A DNA stretch of 14,738 nt from UBA1189 sp964570685 (GTDB lineage Bacteria > Bacteroidota > Bacteroidia > Bacteroidales > Bacteroidaceae), in contig CAZMZC010000070.1 of assembly GCA_964570685.1 (NCBI GenBank), positions 1 through 14,738 of the forward strand, given 5' to 3'. The translations under genes were made by a program, and so were the position numbers. This document shows, piece by piece, positions 5,470 through 12,467 of this stretch. The notes beneath the pieces were generated by a model that did not search any database, had not been told where the DNA came from, and was given only the letters and a program-made list of their open reading frames with translations. The stretch's first letter is position 1. Each line of letters starts with the position of its first letter.

Positions 5470-5477
5470 TAATTTTG
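5470..5477 (+). promoter_or_regulatory. Possible -7 box of the ABC-F gene
   Basis: TAATTTTG (5470-5477) fits TAnnTTTG, but the nearest TTG (5453-5455) is only 14 bases upstream, short of the usual 19-21. The box ends 8 bases before ATG 5486, so a transcript from it would be nearly leaderless. It may be coincidental, with a real promoter further upstream. Confidence 0.35.
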
Positions 5478-5485
5478 CATCCATT

Positions 5486-7414
5486 ATGATTAGCATTGAG
5501 AATCTAAAGGTAGAGTTTGGCGCTACGCCACTGTTTCAAGAAGTCAGTTATATCATCAATCCGAAAGACCGCATAGCCCTGGTGGGCAAGAACGGTGCGG
5601 GCAAGTCGACTATGCTCAAGATATTGGCAGGCCTGCAACAGCCTACTGACGGTACGGTGAGTATGCCCAAGGATGTCTCGGTGTGTTATCTGCCGCAGGT
5701 GATGAAGTTGGCCGATGAGCGTACCGTGCGTGAGGAGACCGAACTGGCCTTTGCTCATATCAGCCGACAGAAAGCACTGCTTGATAAACTGGCAGCCGAG
5801 TTGGCCGAGCGTACCGATTATGAGAGCGAGGCGTACCACGAACTCATAGACCGCTTTACCCGTGAGAACGAGCGCTTCCAGATTATCGGTGGGGCCAACT
5901 ACCATGCCGAGATGGAGCAGACGCTTTGCGGACTGGGCTTCCGGCGCGAGGACTTTGACCGTCCCACCTCAGAGTTCTCGGGTGGATGGCGCATGCGTAT
6001 CGAGTTGGCCAAGCTGTTGTTGCAGCACCCCGACGTGCTGTTGCTTGACGAGCCTACCAACCATCTTGACATTGAGAGTATACAATGGCTCGAAGACTTC
6101 CTGGCACGCAACGGCAAGGCTGTTGTGCTCGTGAGTCACGACCGCGCCTTTATCAACAATGTGACCAACCGTACCATAGAGATTACTTGTGGCACGATAC
6201 ACGACTATCGCGTGAAGTACGACGAGTATGTAGTGCTGCGCCGCGAACGCCGTGAGCAGCAGCTCCGTGCCTATGAAAACCAGCAAAAGGAGATTGCCGA
6301 CATCACCGACTTCATAGAGCGTTTCCGCTACAAGCCTACCAAGGCAATACAGGTGCAGAGCCGCATCAAGCAGTTGGAGAAGATGGTTCCTGTGGTCATC
6401 GACGAGGAAGACCGCAGCACCCTGCGCCTCAAGTTCCGCCCCGCTCAGCGTAGCGGCAGCTATCCTGTGATATGCGAAGATGTGGCGAAGAGCTATGATG
6501 GGCACCTCGTCTTCAAAGATGCCAACCTTACCATCCATCGGGGCGAGAAGGTTGCCTTCGTAGGTAAGAATGGTGAGGGCAAGACTACGCTCGTCAAGTG
6601 CATTATGGGCGAGATTCCTTACGAGGGAAAACTCACTCTCGGACATAATGTGGAGATTGGGTACTTTGCGCAGAACCAGGCGCAGTTGCTTGATGAAGAA
6701 CTTACGGTGTTCGACACTATCGACCGCGTTGCCGTGGGTGACATACGTCTTAAGATACGTGACATACTGGGTGCCTTTATGTTTGGCGGTGAGGCATCGG
6801 ACAAGAAGGTGAAGGTGCTCTCGGGCGGTGAACGCAGCCGCTTGGCTATGATAAAGTTGCTGCTCGAACAGGTGAATCTGCTCATCCTTGACGAGCCTAC
6901 CAATCATCTCGATATGCGTTCTAAGGATGTGCTCAAAGAGGCTATCCGTGAGTTCGACGGTACGGTTATCCTTGTGAGTCACGACCGTGAGTTTCTTGAC
7001 GGCCTCGTCACCAAAGTTTATGAGTTTGGCGGCGGTAAGGTGAAGGAGCACTTGGGCGGTATCTATGAGTATTTGGAGAAAAAGGGAGGAAATAGTTTGG
7101 ATAGTCAGCATATTCAGAGTGCTCAGAAGGCTCCGAACTCACCGAGTTCTCCAGAACCACAGAAGACGGGTGCCGTTGACTACGCTGCTCGTAAAGAGCA
7201 GGCCAAGGTACAACGCAAACTACAGAAAAGAGTAGAAGAATGTGAGAAACGCGTAGCCCAAATAGAGACTGAGTTGAAAGAATTGGAGGAGTGGATGGCT
7301 ACCCCAACGGGTGCTGCCAATGTTGCCCTCTTTGAGCAATATGCCTGCTTGAAAACTATGCTGGCCGAAGCCGAGACTGAGTGGGAAGAGGCAATGATGG
7401 CATTGGAGGAATGA
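5486..7414 (+). CDS. ABC-F family ATPase (ribosome-associated translation factor)
   Basis: A 642-aa soluble protein with two ATP-binding cassettes and no membrane segments, as in the EttA/Uup/YdiF group that acts at the ribosomal E site. Cassette one has Walker A GKNGAGKST (34-42), signature FSGGWRMRIELAKLL (near 163) and Walker B LLLDEPTNHLD (near 186). The linker near 245-310 (RRERREQQLRAYENQQKEIA, then YKPTKAIQVQSRIKQLEK) is the P-site tRNA interaction region. Cassette two has GKNGEGKTT (near 360), LSGGERSRLAMIKLL (near 445) and LLILDEPTNHLD (near 466). A Ser/Pro-rich joint near 535-560 leads to a C-terminal coiled coil (QRKLQKRVEECEKRVAQIE) of the Uup type. The start at ATG 5486 matches the conserved MISIENL beginning; ATG 5402 would add an unrelated basic tail and cross the divergent promoter. 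Housekeeping translation quality control is likelier than antibiotic protection, but sequence alone does not decide. Confidence 0.93.
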   Translation: MISIENLKVEFGATPLFQEVSYIINPKDRIALVGKNGAGKSTMLKILAGLQQPTDGTVSMPKDVSVCYLPQVMKLADERTVREETELAFAHISRQKALLDKLAAELAERTDYESEAYHELIDRFTRENERFQIIGGANYHAEMEQTLCGLGFRREDFDRPTSEFSGGWRMRIELAKLLLQHPDVLLLDEPTNHLDIESIQWLEDFLARNGKAVVLVSHDRAFINNVTNRTIEITCGTIHDYRVKYDEYVVLRRERREQQLRAYENQQKEIADITDFIERFRYKPTKAIQVQSRIKQLEKMVPVVIDEEDRSTLRLKFRPAQRSGSYPVICEDVAKSYDGHLVFKDANLTIHRGEKVAFVGKNGEGKTTLVKCIMGEIPYEGKLTLGHNVEIGYFAQNQAQLLDEELTVFDTIDRVAVGDIRLKIRDILGAFMFGGEASDKKVKVLSGGERSRLAMIKLLLEQVNLLILDEPTNHLDMRSKDVLKEAIREFDGTVILVSHDREFLDGLVTKVYEFGGGKVKEHLGGIYEYLEKKGGNSLDSQHIQSAQKAPNSPSSPEPQKTGAVDYAARKEQAKVQRKLQKRVEECEKRVAQIETELKELEEWMATPTGAANVALFEQYACLKTMLAEAETEWEEAMMALEE

Positions 7415-7494
7415 TATTCCTATAATCTATACTACAGGAAAAGGAGTGGGGATGAGAAATAATAGTTCGGGGAATTCATAATTTTTAAGAAAAG

Positions 7495-7526
7495 TTTCTC
7501 CAATTAAACATTATTGCTTACTTTTG
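7495..7526 (+). promoter_or_regulatory. Promoter of prs
   Basis: TACTTTTG (7519-7526) matches TAnnTTTG, and TTTC (7495-7498) is a one-mismatch -33 box at a 20-base spacing. Transcription would start near 7531, giving a leader of about 35 bases before ATG 7566. No hairpin terminator for the preceding ABC-F gene is visible in 7415-7494. Confidence 0.5.
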
Positions 7527-7565
7527 CCATTAATTAAAAACATAATCACACTATCATCTATAATA

Positions 7566-8504
7566 ATGAGTACGAATAGACCTTTTATGGTATTCTCAGG
7601 CACAAAGTCGAGATACCTTGCAGAGCAGATTTGTGAAGAGTTGGGTTGCAAGTTGGGTAATATGATTATCACACACTTTGCCGATGGTGAGTTTGCTGTT
7701 TCATACGAAGAATCGGTACGTGGTGCCGATGTTTTCTTGGTGCAGTCTACCTTCCCTAACTCCGATAACTTGATGGAGTTGCTCTTGATGATTGATGCTG
7801 CCAAGCGTGCCTCGGCTCACAGCATCATTGCCGTGATGCCTTATTTCGGTTGGGCCCGTCAGGATCGTAAGGACAAACCCCGTGTATCTATTGGTGCCAA
7901 GTTGGTGGCTGATTTGCTCAGTGTTGCGGGTGTTAACCGTATCATCACCATGGACCTCCATGCCGATCAGATTCAGGGTTTCTTCGATGTGCCTGTAGAT
8001 CACCTTTATGCATCGAACGTGTTTGTGCCCTACATTCAGTCGCTCAATATCGATAATCTCGTGATTGCTACTCCCGATGTGGGCGGAAGTAAACGTGCCA
8101 GCACCTATTCCAAGTATCTGCACGTGCCCCTCGTGCTTTGTCATAAGACACGCGCTAAGGCCAACCAAGTGGAGTCTATTCAGATAATTGGTGATGTGGC
8201 GGGCAAGAATGTTGTTCTTATTGATGATATCGTTGATACAGCTGGCACTATTTGTAAGGCTGCCGATGTTATGTTCGAGGCTGGCGCTAAGTCTGTACGT
8301 GCCATTGCATCGCATTGCGTGATGTCAGGACCTGCTCCTTGCCGTGTAGAGGTTTCTAAACTGGAGGAAATCGTGTTTACTAACAGTATCCCCTTCAATA
8401 GAGACTGCAGCAAACTCAAGCAACTTTCTATCGCTCCAATTTTTGCTGAGACTATTCGTCGTGTGATGTCAAATGAATCAATCAGTTCGCAATACATTAT
8501 TTAA
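7566..8504 (+). CDS. prs: Ribose-phosphate pyrophosphokinase (PRPP synthetase)
   Basis: A 312-aa cytoplasmic enzyme making PRPP from ribose 5-phosphate and ATP, the precursor for purines, pyrimidines, NAD, His and Trp. Conserved motifs are in order: FSGTKSRYLAEQI at the N-terminus, HFADGEFAVSYEESVRG (near 37-53), ARQDRKDKPRVSIGAKL (near 95-111), the metal-binding DLHADQIQGFF, and the PRPP-binding loop VVLIDDIVDTAGTI (near 216-229). The length is normal for the family. The start at ATG 7566 (MSTNRPFMVFSG) fits the family N-terminus and lies downstream of the predicted promoter; an ATG at 7524 would lie inside the promoter box. The gene ends 8 bases before the lipoprotein gene with no terminator between, so the two are probably co-transcribed. 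Confidence 0.96.
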   Translation: MSTNRPFMVFSGTKSRYLAEQICEELGCKLGNMIITHFADGEFAVSYEESVRGADVFLVQSTFPNSDNLMELLLMIDAAKRASAHSIIAVMPYFGWARQDRKDKPRVSIGAKLVADLLSVAGVNRIITMDLHADQIQGFFDVPVDHLYASNVFVPYIQSLNIDNLVIATPDVGGSKRASTYSKYLHVPLVLCHKTRAKANQVESIQIIGDVAGKNVVLIDDIVDTAGTICKAADVMFEAGAKSVRAIASHCVMSGPAPCRVEVSKLEEIVFTNSIPFNRDCSKLKQLSIAPIFAETIRRVMSNESISSQYII

Positions 8505-8512
8505 ACTATAAT

Positions 8513-9595
8513 ATGAAGAAATTTGGATTAGTGGCTGTGGCTACCTTGATGATGGTAGCCTGCCAAGACAAGAATGCATATACCATCACTGGTACATTTG
8601 ATGCAGCCCAAGAAAATGACTCGGTGAGCCTACAGCTCGTAGAGGGTCGCAAGCTGGTGGATCTCCAGAAGGTTCCCGTGGTGAATGGTAAATTTGAGTT
8701 CAAAGGTCTAGCCGATAGTGTACAATTGGCAGCCGTGACCATCGGTGATGCTTTCTGTCAGTTGTTCCTCGAGCCTGGACAGATTAATGTTGACCTCAAA
8801 GCCAATCAAATGTCATTTGCCCTTGGCACGCCCAACAACAACGCTTACGAGGCATTCATGTCAGATATGAAGGCACTCGAGGACGAATATGCCGAAATAG
8901 CCAAGAAAGCACAAGACCCCGAACTCTCTGATGCTGAGAGAAACGAAATCAAGAAACAGATGGGCGAATTTGAGGATAAGTGCGTTCAGGCACTTAAGAA
9001 CAGCATCACTGATAATGCCGGCACTTATTTTGGACTCAACAACCTTACCAATAGTTACTACTACTACAACCCCGAGGAACTTGCTCCCGTGCTTGAGAGC
9101 TATTTGGCTGCTTTCCCAACCAATGCACGTCTGCAGCGTATCAAGGCCAACAATGATCTCTCGCTTGAGACAGCTGTAGGCAAGCAGTTTAAGGATTTTG
9201 AAATGACCGATGTAGATGGTAATATGCACAAACTCTCTGAGTACATTGCTGCAAATGAGGTGACACTCGTCGACTTCTGGGCAAGTTGGTGTGGTCCCTG
9301 CCGCCAAGAAATGCCTGCCGTAAAGGCTGCATATGAGGTATACAAGGATAAGGGATTCGGTATTGTAGGCGTGTCACTGGATAATAATAAGGAGGCATGG
9401 GTGAAGGCTATTGCTGACCTTGGCATCGAATGGCCGCAAATCTCTGACCTGCAGGGATGGAACTGCACCGGTGCCAAGCTCTATGGTGTAAACTCAATCC
9501 CCGCTACCGTACTTGTTGCTAAGGATGGCACCATCTTGGCAAAGAACCTCCGTGGTGAAGCTATTCAGGAAAAGTTAGCAGAGGTGTTGAAGTAA
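8513..9595 (+). CDS. TlpA-like thioredoxin-fold lipoprotein with N-terminal DUF4369-type domain
   Basis: A 360-aa exported lipoprotein. Residues 1-17 (MKKFGLVAVATLMMVAC) form a short signal with a lipobox ending at C17; the -3 residue is Met, which is less usual than Leu. QDK after the Cys gives no clear surface-export signal. Residues about 20-120 (YTITGTFDA to the CQLFLEPG region) resemble the beta-rich DUF4369 domain common before TlpA domains in Bacteroidetes. Residues about 120-200 are charged helices. The thioredoxin/AhpC-TSA fold covers about 220-360, with the redox-active pair C260 and C263 in WASWCGPC and the expected cis-Pro in NSIPATVL. It probably works as a periplasmic or outer-membrane-anchored thiol-disulfide reductant; the partner is unknown. 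It follows prs by 8 bases and ends in front of a strong terminator. Confidence 0.92.
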   Translation: MKKFGLVAVATLMMVACQDKNAYTITGTFDAAQENDSVSLQLVEGRKLVDLQKVPVVNGKFEFKGLADSVQLAAVTIGDAFCQLFLEPGQINVDLKANQMSFALGTPNNNAYEAFMSDMKALEDEYAEIAKKAQDPELSDAERNEIKKQMGEFEDKCVQALKNSITDNAGTYFGLNNLTNSYYYYNPEELAPVLESYLAAFPTNARLQRIKANNDLSLETAVGKQFKDFEMTDVDGNMHKLSEYIAANEVTLVDFWASWCGPCRQEMPAVKAAYEVYKDKGFGIVGVSLDNNKEAWVKAIADLGIEWPQISDLQGWNCTGAKLYGVNSIPATVLVAKDGTILAKNLRGEAIQEKLAEVLK

Positions 9596-9617
9596 TCTCA
9601 ATTTGTAGACAGATAGG

Positions 9618-9652
9618 GTAGGGGGAGCCGAGTACTCTCCCTACTTTTTTTT
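9618..9652 (+). terminator. Intrinsic terminator after the prs-lipoprotein pair
   Basis: GTAGGGGGAG (9618-9627) and CTCTCCCTAC (9635-9644) form a 10-bp stem with one G-T pair and a 7-base loop, followed at once by eight T (9645-9652). This is a classic rho-independent terminator, 22 bases after the lipoprotein stop. Confidence 0.93.
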
Positions 9653-9729
9653 GTGCTGCCAAGTGAAGCGCACATGAAAAAGTGCTTAAAAACAATATTT
9701 ATCGTAACAGGAATGTTGAAATTTATATG

Positions 9730-9737
9730 TATTTTTG
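9730..9737 (+). promoter_or_regulatory. Possible -7 box of the AsmA-family gene
   Basis: TATTTTTG (9730-9737) fits TAnnTTTG and lies 28 bases before ATG 9766, a plausible leader length. No -33 TTG is at the normal distance (the closest, 9716-9718, is too near). A promoter is expected here because a strong terminator closes the previous unit. Confidence 0.4.
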
Positions 9738-9765
9738 CAAACCTATAATAAAGTGTTATTGTGCT

Positions 9766-12456
9766 ATGAAAAAGTTTGCTAAGATTACAGGAATTGTATT
9801 GGCATGTGTGCTGGGAGTGCTCATCGTAGTGCCCATCGCATTCCAAGGTAAGATCAAGGAGATTGTTATCAGTGAAGGCAACAAGCTGCTGAATGCCGAG
9901 TTCGGATTCGACGACCTCAACATCAGTCTGCTCAGGGAGTTTCCCAAAGCATCAGTGGGCCTCGAAGGATTTTGGATCAAGGGCGTGGGCGACTTTGCCG
10001 CCGACACGCTGGTGAGAGCCGGCGATGCCGAGGTGGCAGTGAACGTGATGTCGATATTCGGCAACAGCGGATTCGATATCACCAAGGTACTGCTCAAGGA
10101 TACCTATGTGAAGGCCATCGTACTGGAGGACGGCAGCCCCAACTGGGATGTGATGAAGCCCTCTGACGAAGAGGAAGAGGAGGACACCACGGCAAGCAGC
10201 TTCCGTATATTATTGAAGAAGGTGACGGTAGACAACCTCAACATCATCTACGACGACCGCGAGGGAGGGATGTATGCCGATATTGCCGACTTCAACGCTA
10301 CATGCTCGGGCGACATGGCAGCCGACAACACGCTGCTCGACCTCCAGGCAAGCATAGCGGTACTCACCTTCCGTATGGACGGAGTGCCCCTGCTGAGCAA
10401 GGTGCGCATGGAGGCCGACCTCAACGTGGACGCCGACCTGGCCAACAGCAAGTTTACCCTGAAGGAGAACACCCTATCCATCAATGCCATACAAGCCGCC
10501 ATCGACGGATGGGTAGCTATGCCCGAGGGAGCACCCATGAATATGGACATCAGGCTCAACACCTCAGACGTCAACTTCAAGGAGATACTCTCACTCATAC
10601 CGGCCATCTATGCCAAGGACTTTGCCGACCTCAAGGCCGCGGGCAACGTGAGCCTACAGGCCTTTGCCAAGGGCAAGCTCGTGGGCGACAGCATAGTGCC
10701 GCAGTTTGAGGCCGCACTGAAGGTCAAGGACGGCAACTTCCGCTACCCTGCCCTGCCTGCAGGCGTCGATAACATACAGGTACTGGCCAAGGTAAGCAAC
10801 CCTGGCGGAGACATCGACCTCACCGAGGTAGATGTAGAGCAGCTGAGCCTGCAGATGCTCGACAACCCCTTCAGCATCACAGCCCAAGTGAAGACACCCA
10901 TCAGCAACCCCGACTTTGCCGTAGCAGCCAAGGGGACACTCGACCTGGGCGAAGTGAAGAATGTATACCCCCTCGAAGATATGGCACTGAACGGAGTGCT
11001 GAAGGCCAACATGAGCTTGGGCGGACGCCTCTCGTACCTCGACAATGAGCAGTATGAGCGCTTTGCTGCCAATGGCGACATCAGCTTGCGCAACATGCAG
11101 CTGCAGATGGAGGGCATCCCCGAAGTGAAGATAGAGAAGTCTACCCTATCGTTCACCCCACGCTACCTCAACCTGAGCGAGACACAGGTGCTCATCGGTG
11201 AGAACGACCTGACGGCCGACTGCCGATTTGAGAACTACATGGCCTTTGCCCTCAAGGGTAAGACACTGAAGGGACAGCTCAACCTGAAGAGCAAGCACAT
11301 GAACCTCAACGACTTCATGGGAGGCGATGAGGAGGAAGCCGTAGAAGAGCAGCCCGCAGAGCAAGAAGACAATGCACCAGCCACCGAAGCCGAGGAGGAA
11401 GGCGGAGTGATCGTAGTACCTGAGAATATCGACTTCAACATGAACGTGGACATGGCAGAAATCATATTCAATGAGATAAACCTGCGCGACCTCAAGGGGC
11501 AGCTGAAGGTCAAGGATGGCACAGCCGACATGAGCAACCTCTCGGCCAATACCATGGGAGGATCGGTAGTCATCAATGGTGCCTACTCTACTGCACAGAA
11601 TGCCAACGAACCTGAATTGGATGCCGCATTTGCGCTGAATGACCTATCGTTTGCACAGACATTCAAGGAGCTGGCACTGATACAGAAGATGGCCCCCATA
11701 TTTGAAAAGTTGGGCGGAAACTTCTCGGGCAAGATTGCCGTAGACACCAAGCTTGACAGTGTGATGTCGCCACAGCTAAGCACACTCACGGCAAGCGGAA
11801 GTCTCAACACACGCAACCTCAACCTCTCGGGGGTAGACATCATAGACAAAATAGCCGACGCCACCAAACATGAGGAACTGAAGGATATCACCGTGAAGGA
11901 CCTCAACGTGGACTTCACCATCAAGGACGGACGTATCGCTACAAAACCCTTCGACATCAAGATGGGCAGCACGACCCTGAGCCTGAACGGTACTACCGGA
12001 CTGGACCAGACCATCGACTATGCCGGCAAGCTGATACTGCCCGAAGGAGCAGCCAAGGGCATCAGCACCATAGACCTGAAGATAGGCGGCAAGTTCAACG
12101 CTCCCAAAATAACGATTGACACCCAGAGCATGGCCAAGCAGGCTGCATCGGCAGTTACCGACAAGGCGCTTGAGGCCGTAGGGCAGAAACTGGGCATCGA
12201 CATCAGCAACGCCGAGAAGCAGAAAGAGGAACTCGTAAAGACTGCACAGCAAGCTGCACAGAAGCTCGTAGCAGAGGCCGAGAAGCAGAAAACTGCACTA
12301 ATAGAAAAAGCGGGCAGCAACGCCATCAAGAAACTGGCTGCCGAGAAGGCTGGCGATGCACTCATCGCAGAAGCCAAGAAACAAGGCGACAAACTCATAG
12401 CCGAGGCTGAGAACAAGGGTAACGAACTCATAGAAAATGCTAAAAACAACAAATAA
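9766..12456 (+). CDS. AsmA-family envelope protein with C-terminal helical tail
   Basis: An 896-aa protein anchored by one N-terminal membrane helix (about 8-26, ITGIVLACVLGVLIVVPIAF) with the remainder in the periplasm. KIKEIVISEGNKLLNAEFGF and the PNWDVMKP region are typical of the AsmA N-terminal domain. Residues about 150-785 are long beta-rich repeats expected to form the groove of AsmA/TamB-type bridge-like lipid carriers; the AsmA C-terminal domain lies near 560-785. Two acidic low-complexity inserts occur, one near 132-140 (SDEEEEED) and one near 518-550 (EEEAVEEQPAEQEDNAPATE). Residues about 790-896 change to Ala/Lys/Glu-rich amphipathic helix with repeated phrases such as LVAEAEKQK, ALIAEAKKQGDK and LIAEAENKGNE. 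The start is ATG 9766 (MKKFAKITG); an ATG at 9682 would precede the signal anchor with an unlikely tail. The role in phospholipid or outer-membrane homeostasis is inferred from the family. Confidence 0.88.
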   Translation: MKKFAKITGIVLACVLGVLIVVPIAFQGKIKEIVISEGNKLLNAEFGFDDLNISLLREFPKASVGLEGFWIKGVGDFAADTLVRAGDAEVAVNVMSIFGNSGFDITKVLLKDTYVKAIVLEDGSPNWDVMKPSDEEEEEDTTASSFRILLKKVTVDNLNIIYDDREGGMYADIADFNATCSGDMAADNTLLDLQASIAVLTFRMDGVPLLSKVRMEADLNVDADLANSKFTLKENTLSINAIQAAIDGWVAMPEGAPMNMDIRLNTSDVNFKEILSLIPAIYAKDFADLKAAGNVSLQAFAKGKLVGDSIVPQFEAALKVKDGNFRYPALPAGVDNIQVLAKVSNPGGDIDLTEVDVEQLSLQMLDNPFSITAQVKTPISNPDFAVAAKGTLDLGEVKNVYPLEDMALNGVLKANMSLGGRLSYLDNEQYERFAANGDISLRNMQLQMEGIPEVKIEKSTLSFTPRYLNLSETQVLIGENDLTADCRFENYMAFALKGKTLKGQLNLKSKHMNLNDFMGGDEEEAVEEQPAEQEDNAPATEAEEEGGVIVVPENIDFNMNVDMAEIIFNEINLRDLKGQLKVKDGTADMSNLSANTMGGSVVINGAYSTAQNANEPELDAAFALNDLSFAQTFKELALIQKMAPIFEKLGGNFSGKIAVDTKLDSVMSPQLSTLTASGSLNTRNLNLSGVDIIDKIADATKHEELKDITVKDLNVDFTIKDGRIATKPFDIKMGSTTLSLNGTTGLDQTIDYAGKLILPEGAAKGISTIDLKIGGKFNAPKITIDTQSMAKQAASAVTDKALEAVGQKLGIDISNAEKQKEELVKTAQQAAQKLVAEAEKQKTALIEKAGSNAIKKLAAEKAGDALIAEAKKQGDKLIAEAENKGNELIENAKNNK

Positions 12457-12467
12457 TCACATAAAGA

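Noticed and set aside
5969..7111. 380-codon minus-strand open frame opposite the ABC-F gene
   Set aside because: It lies wholly inside a gene with clear Walker and signature motifs on the other strand. No recognisable domain or promoter supports it.
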